Source of the DNA: DATLOJ01 sp035536315
Lineage (GTDB): Bacteria > Actinomycetota > CADDZG01 > JAHWKV01
Length of the DNA stretch: 43,027 nucleotides
NCBI GenBank assembly: GCA_035536315.1
Contig: DATLOJ010000075.1
Coordinates: 1 to 43,027 of the forward strand
Direction: 5' to 3'
Positions 1 to 8,333 of this stretch are shown piece by piece (position 1 is the stretch's first letter; each line of letters starts with the position of its first letter). The notes beneath the pieces are model-generated. The model did not search any database, was not told the DNA's origin, and worked only from the letters and a program-made list of their open reading frames with translations. The translations under genes and the position numbers were made by a program.

Positions 1-89
1 CGATTGCGGCGCTTCACGGGCAAACGCAAATCAGCGACCAGCATGTTCTGGAGGCGATGCAATTCAGGAGCATGACGTGGCAGACATGA
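1..89 (+). CDS. comM: ComM/YifB-type Mg-chelatase-like AAA+ ATPase, C-terminal end only
   Basis: Only the last 28 codons are visible, in the frame starting at base 3 and ending at the TGA at 87-89. The peptide contains a helix followed by VLEAMQFRSM, which resembles the conserved extreme C-terminus of ComM/YifB proteins (their AEAxQYR tail). ComM is a helicase-like AAA+ protein acting in natural transformation, and it lies directly upstream of dprA in many actinobacteria, which supports the call. The stop overlaps the start of dprA. The 5' part lies outside the window, so no ATPase motif can be checked; the call rests on a short tail plus context. Confidence 0.6.
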   Translation, partial: IAALHGQTQISDQHVLEAMQFRSMTWQT

Positions 90-964
90 ACGTTATGAAG
101 CTGAGGCCAAGCTCACCCGGCTATCCGAAGCTCTTGCTGGAGACAGCCGACCCTCCTTCGACTCTGTTCGTTACCGGCCAGCCGTTGGACCAGGCCCCTC
201 ACATAGCCGTGGTGGGGACCCGCCGGCCCACACGTTACGGACTCGACGTTGCGCGGATGCTCGGCGCAAAGCTTGCAGCAGCGGGTGTAGTCGTGGTCAG
301 CGGTCTGGCCCGGGGAATCGACACCGCTGCGCATATTGGAGCCCTCGAGACCGGCAAGACGGTGGCCGTCCTTGGGTCCGGTGTGGACGTGTGTTATCCG
401 AAGGGGAATCGACGCGTTTACGACCGGATTCTCACATCTGGATCGGTTATCTCGGAGTACGCGCTGGGCCAGGAGCCGCTCCCATGGAACTTTCCGCGCC
501 GCAACAGGATCATCGCGGGCATGTCCCTTGCGGTCGTCGTCGTGGAAGGCCGCCACACCGGGGGAGCCATGATCACGGCCAGACTGGCAGCCGAAGCCAA
601 TCGTGAAGTCTTTGCGGTACCGGGCTGCATTCATTCGGTTCAATCTGAAGGGCCTCACGCTCTCATCAAGGACGGTGCGCGAATGGCTCTATCGGCAGAA
701 GAAATCCTTGCCGAGATCGGAGTGCTGCCCGCAAAACCTGACGAGCTGCCACTTCTCTCACCAGACGAGTCGCGAATCGTCAATATGTTGCAGGCGACCG
801 CGCAGCACCTTGATGTTCTCGCCGACGCAGCCGGCCTTCCGGCCTCCTCCGCCGCCGCGCTGCTTGCCCTTCTGGAACTGAAAGGCGTTGTGTCGCGCTC
901 TGCCGGGGGCCGGTTTGCGATGTCGCCGAGCTTCGCCGCCCGCCTCGCGCACCACAGATCTTGA
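77..964 (+). CDS. dprA: DNA-processing protein DprA
   Basis: DprA binds incoming single-stranded DNA during natural transformation and loads RecA on it. The 295-residue product has the extended Rossmann fold of the family, with the GSGVDVCYPxxNRRVY segment near residues 100-116, then SEY..G..P..WNFPRRNRIIAGMS and an EGRHTGGAMITA segment, all diagnostic. The C-terminal ~65 residues look like the winged-helix DML1-like domain. An N-terminal SAM domain is not evident, so this is a short-form DprA. GTG at 77 is chosen because AGGAG at 66-70 is well spaced; ATG at 86, overlapping the comM stop, is the alternative. RecA is also encoded in this window. Confidence 0.95.
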   Translation: MADMNVMKLRPSSPGYPKLLLETADPPSTLFVTGQPLDQAPHIAVVGTRRPTRYGLDVARMLGAKLAAAGVVVVSGLARGIDTAAHIGALETGKTVAVLGSGVDVCYPKGNRRVYDRILTSGSVISEYALGQEPLPWNFPRRNRIIAGMSLAVVVVEGRHTGGAMITARLAAEANREVFAVPGCIHSVQSEGPHALIKDGARMALSAEEILAEIGVLPAKPDELPLLSPDESRIVNMLQATAQHLDVLADAAGLPASSAAALLALLELKGVVSRSAGGRFAMSPSFAARLAHHRS

Positions 965-1117
965 AGACGCCTGTCGCCGCAACGACTCACTTTGTGCAGC
1001 GAGTTAGACCACTTGAATCGTGCAATTGAGTCCCTTTTCAGTGCATTTCGGGGGAGAGCCCAAGGTTTCTTGGAATGCCGGGGGTAATGACGGGGATTGA
1101 CCCTAAGATTGATAGAC

Positions 1118-1945
1118 ATGCCAAAGCTCAAGCAGCCCAAAGCCACACCCGCAAAAAGGGTGGATCTAACCGATCCATCCATCCGGGACGTCAACGAGGT
1201 GTGGCAGGAGTACAAGCGAACCGGCTCAAATGCCCTCAGGGACAACCTGATCGTTCACTACGCTCCGTTGGTCAAGTACGTTGCCGGCAGGGTCTCCTCA
1301 GGACTGCCCTCTCAGATAGATCAAGCGGACCTGGTCTCGTACGGAATGTTCGGGCTCATCGATGCGATCTCGAAGTTCTCGCTCGACAGGGAGATCAAAT
1401 TCGAGACCTACGCCATCAACAGGATCAGGGGAGCGATCATCGACGAGCTCCGCGCGATCGACTGGGTTCCGCGTTCGGTTCGATTCAAGGCCAGGGAGCT
1501 CGAGCGCACGATGGCGGATCTGGAGAACAAGCTTCGACGGACACCCACCGACAAAGAGCTTGCCGACGGGATGAATATGTCGATCAAGGAGCTTCGAAAC
1601 ATCTACACACAGCTTTCGTTTGTTTCGATTGTTGCCCTCGACGAGCTGATGATGGTCGGCAGCGACCGCGGAGAGGTGGTTTCTCTGGTCGACACCATCG
1701 AGGATCCGTACGGGGAGGACCCGGTAACCCTTTTCGAGTCCGAAGAGATGAGGGGAATCCTCGGAAACGCGATAAACCAGCTGACCGATAGGGAGAAGGT
1801 CGTGGTGACTCTCTACTATTACGAGGGTTTGACCTTGGCCGAGATCGGCCAGGTCCTCGGAGTTACGGAGTCACGAATCTGTCAGATGCATACCAAGGCT
1901 GTGCTTCAGCTGAGAAACCGTCTCGCCGAGACGAGGGCGGATTAA
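1118..1945 (+). CDS. whiG: RNA polymerase sigma factor of the WhiG/FliA family
   Basis: A 275-residue sigma-70 family factor of group 3. Region 2 (HYAPLVKYVAGRVSSGLP, then DLVSYGMFGLIDAI and EIKFETYAINRIRGAIIDELR) and region 4 (REKVVVTLYYYEGLTLAEIGQ, then VLGVTESRICQMHTKAV) match Streptomyces WhiG closely, as does the DWVPRSVR motif. In Streptomyces WhiG commits aerial hyphae to sporulation; the related FliA drives flagellar genes. The gene lies between dprA and rpsB as in Streptomyces, which favours orthology to WhiG. ATG at 1118 gives a family-like N-terminus; TTG at 1097 in the same frame is possible. Neither has a strong ribosome-binding site. The regulon here cannot be read from the window. 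Confidence 0.9.
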   Translation: MPKLKQPKATPAKRVDLTDPSIRDVNEVWQEYKRTGSNALRDNLIVHYAPLVKYVAGRVSSGLPSQIDQADLVSYGMFGLIDAISKFSLDREIKFETYAINRIRGAIIDELRAIDWVPRSVRFKARELERTMADLENKLRRTPTDKELADGMNMSIKELRNIYTQLSFVSIVALDELMMVGSDRGEVVSLVDTIEDPYGEDPVTLFESEEMRGILGNAINQLTDREKVVVTLYYYEGLTLAEIGQVLGVTESRICQMHTKAVLQLRNRLAETRAD

Positions 1946-1947
1946 GC

Positions 1948-1964
1948 GGCCTAGTGGCTAGGCC
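1948..1964 (+). other. Perfect 7-bp hairpin just after whiG
   Basis: GGCCTAG (1948-1954) and CTAGGCC (1958-1964) form a perfect stem with a 3-base loop, starting three bases after the whiG stop. No T-tract follows, so it is not a canonical intrinsic terminator. It could protect the whiG 3' end or belong to the rpsB leader. Confidence 0.4.
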
Positions 1965-2097
1965 CCCGCGACGCGAGGGGCGAAAACCCATTACACTTCC
2001 GCTGCGCTCAACCGGGCGTAGCTTCCACTAAATCTTCAGGTCCACCGCAACGGTGCCCGCACGACGGCAAGGCCGGCGGAGGGTAGGTGGTCCGAAG

Positions 2098-2116
2098 GGT
2101 GACACAAGGTGTCGCC
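2098..2116 (+). promoter_or_regulatory. Hairpin in the rpsB 5' leader
   Basis: GGTGACAC (2098-2105) pairs with GTGTCGCC (2109-2116) around a 3-base loop (7 Watson-Crick pairs plus one G-U). It ends 8 bases before the AAAGGAGG ribosome-binding site of rpsB (2125-2132). A second small stem, CACCG/CGGTG, lies at about 2043-2055. S2 represses its own operon through a leader RNA in several bacteria, so a role in autoregulation is plausible but inferred. Confidence 0.35.
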
Positions 2117-2137
2117 GTAACCGGAAAGGAGGCGGTT

Positions 2138-3112
2138 TTGGCCGTCGTAACACTCAAAGAGCTTCTCGAGGCGGGGGTCCACTTCGGACACCAGACCCGC
2201 CGATGGAACCCCAAGATGCGCCGCTTCATCTTCACGGAGCGAAACGGCATCTACATCATCGATCTTCTCAAGACCTTGGGCGGCATCGAGGCCGCATATG
2301 AGTACGTTCGCGACCTTGCGGCTAAAGGCGGCAGCGTTCTGTTCGTCGGCACGAAGAAGCAAATCGCCGACGCCGTAGCAGCCGAAGCAAAGAAGTGCGG
2401 GATGCCGTACGTCAACTACCGCTGGCTCGGCGGAATGCTCACCAACTTTCAAACCATGTACCGCAGAATCCTGCGGATGCGCGAGCTGGAGACGCAGGAA
2501 GCGCAGGGAATTCTCGACGAGCTGCCGAAGAAAGAAGCTCTGCGCCTCCGCAACGAACTCGACAAGCTGCAGAAGAACCTCGAGGGAATCAGAGAGCTCA
2601 ACAGGCGGCCCGACGCGGTTTTCATCCTCGACACACGCAAGGAAGACATCTGCGTCCGCGAAGCCAAGAAGCTCGGCATGCCGATCATTGCGGTCGTCGA
2701 CACCAACTGCGACCCCGACGAGGTGGACTACATCATTCCCGGCAACGACGATGCGATTCGCTCCGGTGCGCTGCTGGCGCGCATCATGGCCGACGCCGTT
2801 ATGGAAGGTCTCAACCGAAGGCCACCCGAGGTTATTGCGGCAGCAGAAGCCGCAGCAGCATCTGGAATCACGCTGACTGCCGGCGGTGAGGAGCCTCCGG
2901 CCGAGTGGGAGATCATGCTTGCGCAACAGGAGGCCGACAACCTTCGGCGCGCGAAGGACGAGATCGTCCCAGAGCCGGTCAAAGCCGAGGAGCCTCCTCC
3001 GACGGAGGACCGTTACCAGGCCCTGCTCACCGACGAGCCGCTTCCTGGTGAGGACATCGAGGAAGAGCTGAAGCGCAAGTACAAAGAAGAAGAGGAAAAC
3101 CGCAGACGATGA
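2138..3112 (+). CDS. rpsB: 30S ribosomal protein S2
   Basis: S2 of the small ribosomal subunit. The N-terminus (AVVTLKELLEAGVHFGHQTR) and the segment RFIFTERNGIYIIDL are diagnostic, as are VNYRWLGGMLTNFQT and PDAVFILDTRKE. The TTG at 2138 is chosen over GTG at 2087 because AAAGGAGG at 2125-2132 precedes it at correct spacing and S2 proteins begin at this AVVT segment. The product is 324 residues, longer than the ~230-260 of most S2 proteins; the extra C-terminal ~75 residues are charged, rich in Glu and Lys. The stop overlaps the tsf start in an ATGA. Confidence 0.97.
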   Translation: MAVVTLKELLEAGVHFGHQTRRWNPKMRRFIFTERNGIYIIDLLKTLGGIEAAYEYVRDLAAKGGSVLFVGTKKQIADAVAAEAKKCGMPYVNYRWLGGMLTNFQTMYRRILRMRELETQEAQGILDELPKKEALRLRNELDKLQKNLEGIRELNRRPDAVFILDTRKEDICVREAKKLGMPIIAVVDTNCDPDEVDYIIPGNDDAIRSGALLARIMADAVMEGLNRRPPEVIAAAEAAAASGITLTAGGEEPPAEWEIMLAQQEADNLRRAKDEIVPEPVKAEEPPPTEDRYQALLTDEPLPGEDIEEELKRKYKEEEENRRR

Positions 3113-3744
3113 GCGACGAGCGAAAGATAACGGCGGCGGAAGTCAAGCAGTTGAGGGACGCCACGGGAGCCGGCGTAATGGACGCCAAGCGCGCGCTTGG
3201 CGAGGCCAACGGCGACTTCGAGGGAGCAAGGGACTTACTGAGGCAGTGGGGGCTGGCGGGCGTCGAGAAAAGAGCGGCGCGCCAGGCAGCGGACGGAATG
3301 GTCGCTCACTACCTTCACCAGGTGAACCCAGAGCTGCCTGCCAAACTTGCAGTACTGGTGGAGCTGAACTGCGAGACCGACTTTGTCGCAAAGACGCCCG
3401 AGTTCAAAGAGCTAGGGCGCGACATTGCGATGCATGTTGCTGCAGAGGAACCGCGCTGGGTGTCTCGCGAGGAAGTTCCCCAAGAGTTCATCGATAAGGA
3501 GAAGTCGGTCTTGCTCGGATCGGAAACGGTCAAGGGTAAGCCGGAGAACGTTGTCGAAAGGATCATCGAAGGGCAGCTGAATTCGCTCCTTACCGGCAGG
3601 GGAGGGGTGTTGCTCGAGCAGAAATTCCTAAAGGACGAGTCCGGTAAGAAAACGGTCGCCGACGTCATCGGGGATTTGGCCGCGAGCGTGAAGGAAAACA
3701 TCGTCGTTCGCAGGTTCGTTCGCCTCAAGGTGGGGGAGGAGTAA
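3109..3744 (+). CDS. tsf: Translation elongation factor Ts
   Basis: EF-Ts is the nucleotide-exchange factor for EF-Tu. The N-terminal UBA-like module (AAEVKQLRDATGAGVMDAK, residues 9-27) and the TDFV motif (90-93) that contacts EF-Tu are both intact. At 211 residues it is a short EF-Ts, similar to the one-subdomain forms of actinobacteria and Thermus rather than the ~283-residue E. coli protein. It overlaps rpsB by four bases, giving the nearly universal rpsB-tsf pair, and probably shares the rpsB leader control. Confidence 0.97.
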   Translation: MSDERKITAAEVKQLRDATGAGVMDAKRALGEANGDFEGARDLLRQWGLAGVEKRAARQAADGMVAHYLHQVNPELPAKLAVLVELNCETDFVAKTPEFKELGRDIAMHVAAEEPRWVSREEVPQEFIDKEKSVLLGSETVKGKPENVVERIIEGQLNSLLTGRGGVLLEQKFLKDESGKKTVADVIGDLAASVKENIVVRRFVRLKVGEE

Positions 3745-3746
3745 TC

Positions 3747-3785
3747 GTGAGCCTCTCGCTTCCGAAGCCGAAGCCCGTCCGTTGA
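3747..3785 (+). CDS. 12-codon minicistron coupled to pyrH
   Basis: GTG at 3747 opens a 12-codon frame encoding MSLSLPKPKPVR and ending at TGA 3783-3785. A strong ribosome-binding site, GGAGGAG at 3735-3741, lies five bases before this GTG. The TGA overlaps the TTG start of pyrH (3782-3784), and pyrH itself has no ribosome-binding site. The arrangement looks like translational coupling by termination and reinitiation. No known family is recognised. The main alternative is that the site works at a distance on pyrH and the short frame is chance. Confidence 0.45.
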   Translation: MSLSLPKPKPVR

Positions 3786-4522
3786 CGCGGCCGGCGTATC
3801 ACCGAGTCCTTCTAAAGCTGTCCGGCGAGGCGTTTGCCGACCCGAGTATCGGATTTGGAATCGACGCCAAGATTGTCAAGAGCCTGGCCAAGCAGCTGGC
3901 AGAGGTTCAAAACTCAGGTGTCCAAATCGCCGTAACCGTTGGTGGGGGCAACATCTTCCGCGGAACTCAGGCCGCCGAGCTTGGAATGGAGCGGGCGCGG
4001 GCCGATTACATGGGAATGCTGGCCACAGTCATCAACGCCCTCGCTCTGCAGGACGCCCTTGGACAGGCGGGGGCCGAATGCAGGGTTATGAGTGCGATCT
4101 GGATGCAGGAGGTCGCAGAACCCTTCATCCGAGGAAGGGCGCTTCGTCATTTGGAGAAGGGAATGGTGGTCATCTTTGCCGCCGGGACCGGCAACCCCTA
4201 CTTTTCCACGGACACGGCGGCGTCGGTAAGAGCTCTCGAAATAGGTGCGGAGGCTCTTCTCAAAGGGACAAAGGTGGACGGTGTGTACGACTCGGACCCC
4301 GTCACGAACCCCGAAGCGAAGCGGTTCGAGGAGCTCGAATACATCGAGGTCCTCAACCGAGGGCTCAAGGTGATGGATTCGACCGCCATATCCCTGTGCA
4401 TGGACAACAAGCTTCCAATCATCGTTTTCGATCTGAACAAGGACGGCAACATCAAGCGTGTGGTTTTTGGGGAAAACGTTGGAACACGCGTATCGTCAGA
4501 AGGAGCGGCCGTTGGTAGCTGA
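3782..4522 (+). CDS. pyrH: UMP kinase
   Basis: Bacterial UMP kinase of the amino-acid-kinase fold, phosphorylating UMP to UDP with ATP in pyrimidine nucleotide synthesis. The N-terminal RVLLKLSGEAF, the VTVGGGNIFRG loop (about residues 51-61), the RADYMGMLATVINALALQDAL helix region and GTGNPYFSTDTAA are all family hallmarks. The product is 246 residues, normal length. The TTG at 3782 is preferred because it gives the conserved N-terminus; no in-frame alternative upstream is open. The gene follows tsf and overlaps the start of frr, the classic rpsB-tsf-pyrH-frr order. Confidence 0.96.
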   Translation: MTRPAYHRVLLKLSGEAFADPSIGFGIDAKIVKSLAKQLAEVQNSGVQIAVTVGGGNIFRGTQAAELGMERARADYMGMLATVINALALQDALGQAGAECRVMSAIWMQEVAEPFIRGRALRHLEKGMVVIFAAGTGNPYFSTDTAASVRALEIGAEALLKGTKVDGVYDSDPVTNPEAKRFEELEYIEVLNRGLKVMDSTAISLCMDNKLPIIVFDLNKDGNIKRVVFGENVGTRVSSEGAAVGS

Positions 4523-5072
4523 GAGCATCCTCAAGCAAGCGCAGGACAAGATGAGCAAAGCGGTGACAAGCACAAAAGAAGATTTCTCGACATATCGGAC
4601 CGGCCGGGCCTCCCCCCACCTTCTCGACAAGATCGAAATCGACTACTACGGAACCAAGACACCGCTGAATCAGATAGCTGGTATATCCGTTCCGGAGGGA
4701 CGTCTTCTAGTTGTGACCCCATACGACAAGAACACCCTTGGAGCGATCGACAAAGCGATAACGGCTTCTGACCTTGGGATCAACCCGACCAACGACGGAA
4801 CTGTCATCAGGCTGGCGATCCCGCCTCTGACCGAAGAGCGCCGCAAAGACATGATCAAGTCCGTTCATCACAGAGCGGAGGAGGGAAGGGTCGCCATCCG
4901 CAACGTGCGCCGCCACTCAAAGGAAGAGATGGAGAAGATGAAGAAGGACGGCGAGATGTCGGAGGACGAGCTCATGAGGGTGGAAAAAGAACTCCAGAAG
5001 CTGACGGACCAGTTCGTCGCACAGGTCGATGACTTGTCCGAGCAGAAGGAAAAGGAGCTTCTCGAGGTCTGA
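4512..5072 (+). CDS. frr: Ribosome-recycling factor
   Basis: RRF splits post-termination ribosomes together with EF-G. The 186-residue length is standard. Diagnostic segments are the N-terminal helix with MSKAV, FSTYRTGRASPHLLDKIEIDYYG, TPLNQIA, and the C-terminal helical part with VRRHSKEEMEKMKKDGEMSEDE. The TTG at 4512 is chosen because AGAAGGAG (4498-4505) precedes it by six bases and it gives the family N-terminus; the frame is open further upstream but that part runs inside pyrH. It overlaps the pyrH stop by 11 bases. Confidence 0.96.
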   Translation: MVAESILKQAQDKMSKAVTSTKEDFSTYRTGRASPHLLDKIEIDYYGTKTPLNQIAGISVPEGRLLVVTPYDKNTLGAIDKAITASDLGINPTNDGTVIRLAIPPLTEERRKDMIKSVHHRAEEGRVAIRNVRRHSKEEMEKMKKDGEMSEDELMRVEKELQKLTDQFVAQVDDLSEQKEKELLEV

Positions 5073-5094
5073 GCCGGGGGCCGGACCAATCCTC

Positions 5095-5982
5095 GTGGAC
5101 GATCAGGCGCGCGATAGCGGACGCCCCACCGAACACCTAAGCGCGCCGGCCACTCTGGTCGACCAGCCGCTTACTGCCGCTCAGAAGCGAAACCTGAAAC
5201 GCGCGATCGCAACGGGGCTGACTCTGGCCGCCCTTGTGATTGGGCTTTTGATCATTGGCCCCAAGCCCTTCTACGGCTTCGCCATAGTTGTGATCCTGAT
5301 AGCGCAAGCCGAGTTCTACAAAGCCGTCCGAAACGCCGGTCACGACCCGGCTACGGCCCTTGGCCTCGTAGCCGGCGCAGTGATGCTGATTGGAGTCTTC
5401 ACGCGTGGCGAGGCGGCGGCCGGGCTCGTTCTCTTCCTTACGGTGGCCTTCTGCTACATCTGGTACCTGGCCCTCGAGCCGCGCAAGGGAGTGCTAAAGG
5501 ACATTGCCCTCACCGTCTTGGGAGTCGTTTACCTTGCGGTGCCTGGGTCGTTGGTTGGACTTCTCGCCGCTAGGCACGACGGGCTTCGTGTCGTAATCAC
5601 AACAATCGCCGCAGCCGCCATTTACGACATCATTGCTTACGCTGCGGGCTCGAAACTGGGGAAGCACCCCCTTGCTCCGTCCATCTCTCCGAGGAAGTCT
5701 CGCGAGGGTGCCGCCGCGGCGACGGTTGGGGGGATCATTGGAATCACGACGCTCGCGGCAATCCTCGGCCCCTGGAACGTCACGCAAGCTGTGGTTTTTG
5801 CAGTGATGGTTGTGATCCTTGCTCCCCTCGGAGATCTTTTCGAGTCCTTGATCAAAAGGGACCTGGGCATCAAGGACATGGGGACCATCTTTCCTGGCCA
5901 CGGCGGCGCCCTCGACCGAATCGACGCGATCCTTTTCGTGCTTCCCGCCGCGTATTTGTCCTTGAAGCTTTTCGGCCTTTGA
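5095..5982 (+). CDS. cdsA: Phosphatidate cytidylyltransferase (CDP-diglyceride synthase)
   Basis: An integral membrane enzyme converting phosphatidic acid and CTP to CDP-diacylglycerol, the precursor of phospholipids. Several hydrophobic helices follow an N-terminal soluble stretch of ~40 residues. The C-terminal signature GDLFESLIKRDLGIKDMG, then FPGHGGALDRIDAILF, is the CdsA family motif with its acidic metal-binding residues. GTG at 5095, 22 bases after frr, gives 295 residues; it has no clear ribosome-binding site, so the exact start is uncertain. pgsA, which uses its product, is encoded at 30462. Confidence 0.92.
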   Translation: MDDQARDSGRPTEHLSAPATLVDQPLTAAQKRNLKRAIATGLTLAALVIGLLIIGPKPFYGFAIVVILIAQAEFYKAVRNAGHDPATALGLVAGAVMLIGVFTRGEAAAGLVLFLTVAFCYIWYLALEPRKGVLKDIALTVLGVVYLAVPGSLVGLLAARHDGLRVVITTIAAAAIYDIIAYAAGSKLGKHPLAPSISPRKSREGAAAATVGGIIGITTLAAILGPWNVTQAVVFAVMVVILAPLGDLFESLIKRDLGIKDMGTIFPGHGGALDRIDAILFVLPAAYLSLKLFGL

Positions 5983-5995
5983 CGCGAGTAACGGG

Positions 5996-7162
5996 ATGAG
6001 CTTCCTGTTCGAGGAGGACTCGCCGCCCAGGAAGATCACTGTTTTGGGATCCACGGGGTCCATCGGAAAGCAGACCCTGGACGTTGTAAGGGAGCACCCG
6101 GACAGGTTCACCGTCGTTGCACTGGCCGCTCACTCCGACGCGTCGACGCTCTTCGAGCAAGCAGCGGAGTTCCACGTACAAACAGTCGCGCTTGAAGGTG
6201 AGAGTCAGTCCCGCCCGGACGGAGTGAGTGTCATCACGGGGCCGGATTCCGCCGCAAGGCTCGTGGGGGAATTGGATACCGAAATTGTTCTGAACGCCGT
6301 AATGGGTGCGGCTGGTTTGAAAGCGACCATGGCGGCGATCAGCGCCGGACGCACTCTGGCTCTTGCCAACAAGGAGAGCCTCGTCGCCGGTGGTGAAGCT
6401 GTCATGTCGAAAGCATCACCCGGCCAGATAAGACCGGTCGACAGCGAGCACTCCGCTTTATGGCAGCTTTTGGACGGCGGCTCGATGGAGGCTGTGGCAA
6501 GGGTGATCCTGACATCGAGCGGGGGGCCTTTTCGTGGGTCGAGCAGCTCTGAGCTCGAGGGGGTGACGGTCGAGCAGGCTCTGGCTCATCCGACCTGGGC
6601 GATGGGCAGGAAGATCACCATCGACTCCGCAACTCTGATGAACAAAGGCCTGGAGGTAATCGAGGCTCACTTTCTATTCGGACTGACCTACGATGAAATT
6701 GATGTTCTCGTTCACCCTCAAAGCATCGTTCACGGACTTGTTGAGCTCGTAGACGGATCGATGCTTGCTCACTCGGCGGTTCCCGACATGCGTTTGCCAA
6801 TTCAGGTTGCGCTTTCATGGCCCCAAAGGCTTCGGTCCGAACAGCTGCAGAGGATCGACCTGACACAAGCCCCGCTTACGTTCGAAGCCCCCGACACAGA
6901 AACCTTCGTTTGTCTCCGGCTGGCATACGAGGCCGGGCGCCAGGGCGATACGTACCCGGCGGCAATGAATGCAGCGAACGAGATCGCGGTGGGGGCATTC
7001 CTGGACGGCAAGATCCGACTTCCCGACATCTTCGGCGTTGTCGAGCAGGTGCTCGAAACACATAAACCAACAGAAGCTACGATCGATGCGGTGATTGAAC
7101 AGGATGCGGTCGCAAGAGATGCAGCCGCCTCGCTAGTCGAGCGAATTGGAGTTTCGCGATGA
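5996..7162 (+). CDS. dxr: 1-deoxy-D-xylulose 5-phosphate reductoisomerase
   Basis: DXR makes 2-C-methyl-D-erythritol 4-phosphate, the committed step of the MEP isoprenoid pathway, using NADPH and a divalent metal. The NADPH loop GSTGSIG (18-24), LANKESLVAGGE, the metal/substrate segment PVDSEHSA, TSSGGPFRG, HPTWAMGRKITIDSATLMNKG, then LEVIEAHFLF and HPQSIVHGLVE are all intact. The 388-residue length is normal. It lies between cdsA and the site-2 protease, the same order found in many bacteria, and its stop overlaps the next gene's ATG. Confidence 0.97.
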   Translation: MSFLFEEDSPPRKITVLGSTGSIGKQTLDVVREHPDRFTVVALAAHSDASTLFEQAAEFHVQTVALEGESQSRPDGVSVITGPDSAARLVGELDTEIVLNAVMGAAGLKATMAAISAGRTLALANKESLVAGGEAVMSKASPGQIRPVDSEHSALWQLLDGGSMEAVARVILTSSGGPFRGSSSSELEGVTVEQALAHPTWAMGRKITIDSATLMNKGLEVIEAHFLFGLTYDEIDVLVHPQSIVHGLVELVDGSMLAHSAVPDMRLPIQVALSWPQRLRSEQLQRIDLTQAPLTFEAPDTETFVCLRLAYEAGRQGDTYPAAMNAANEIAVGAFLDGKIRLPDIFGVVEQVLETHKPTEATIDAVIEQDAVARDAAASLVERIGVSR

Positions 7163-8295
7163 GTGGTGCCGACGGAGTCATCGCCTTTATCGGGGCCATG
7201 CTCCTCATGATCATGGTCCATGAGTACGGACACTTCTCCACCGCCCGTTTGTTCGGAATTCGCGTAGACGAGTTCTTCCTGGGATTCGGCCCCACCTTGT
7301 TCTCGTTCCGAAAGGGCGAGACCGAGTTCGGCATGAAGGCGTTTCTTCTGGGCGGGTATGTGCGAATCGCGGGAATGAACCCATGGGAGAAGGTGCCCGA
7401 CGAGGAGCTGCCGCGAACTTTCGGAGCAAAGCCGGCCTGGCAGCGCGCGATTGTCCTGCTGGCCGGATCTACTACTCACTTCATCATGGCCGCCTTCATG
7501 ATCTTTCTGATGGCCGGGTTCATTGGCCTTGAGAGCCCGGCGACCACCGTGGGACAGGTGGAAAAGGAGATCGAGGGAAAGCCGGCCCCGGCAGTGGTTG
7601 CTGGCCTTCAGAAGGGCGACAAGATCGTCACGATCGACGGCGCTCCGATCAAAACATGGGAGGACATCAGCAACCAGTTTCGAAGCCGGGCGGGGCAGAC
7701 GATCCCGGTCGAGGTGGAGCGTGACGGCAAGGTAATCGCCCTTCAGATGACCCCGGTGGAGGGCGACGTTCCCCTTGCCGAGGATCCAACGAAGACCGAG
7801 CGGGTCGGAAGAGTGGGGATCCGGCCGGAGTTCATCCCTCGCAAAATGCCGATTCCACAGGCGGCCGTCTACTCCGTGAAGGCGACCGGCGCCTTCATCG
7901 TCGTGAGTGCGAAAACTTTGCCGACAGTCTTTGGCAAGGACGGCATATCCGCGGTCTTCAGGGCTATTCGGGACGGCGACGACGCGACCGGCCCCCGGCC
8001 CGTGGGCCTGGTGGGCGCGGGGAGGGTTACCGCACAACTGACTGCTGCCGGCGAGGCGGAGTCTCTAATCTTTTTCCTCATCTACTTCATCGTTTTCATC
8101 GGGGTCGTGAACCTGGTCCCACTTCTGCCGCTGGACGGGGGACACCTGGCGGTTGTCCTTTGGGAGGCCGTCACGCGCAAGAAGGTCGACATGAGAAAGC
8201 TGGTGCCGGTATCGGCAGTGGTCATCGGCCTGCTTCTCATCCTGTTCGTCGCCCTGCTCTACCTCGACATCTGGCGTCCGATGCAGTTCTTCTAA
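7159..8295 (+). CDS. rseP: Site-2 intramembrane zinc metalloprotease (RseP/RasP family)
   Basis: A membrane-embedded zinc protease that cleaves transmembrane substrates such as anti-sigma factors or signal peptides. The first helix holds the catalytic HEYGH (residues 21-25), a central PDZ domain follows (around residues 135-205, with GLQKGDKIVTIDGAPI), and the last helices carry NLVPLLPLDGGH, whose Asp is the third zinc ligand. The length, 378 residues, fits the family. It overlaps dxr by four bases (ATGA). The substrate here is unknown; WhiG is not known to be under this type of control. Confidence 0.94.
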   Translation: MSGADGVIAFIGAMLLMIMVHEYGHFSTARLFGIRVDEFFLGFGPTLFSFRKGETEFGMKAFLLGGYVRIAGMNPWEKVPDEELPRTFGAKPAWQRAIVLLAGSTTHFIMAAFMIFLMAGFIGLESPATTVGQVEKEIEGKPAPAVVAGLQKGDKIVTIDGAPIKTWEDISNQFRSRAGQTIPVEVERDGKVIALQMTPVEGDVPLAEDPTKTERVGRVGIRPEFIPRKMPIPQAAVYSVKATGAFIVVSAKTLPTVFGKDGISAVFRAIRDGDDATGPRPVGLVGAGRVTAQLTAAGEAESLIFFLIYFIVFIGVVNLVPLLPLDGGHLAVVLWEAVTRKKVDMRKLVPVSAVVIGLLLILFVALLYLDIWRPMQFF

Positions 8296-8333
8296 ACCGG
8301 GCTCGCCGGCACGATTAGTAAACTCTTAAACCC

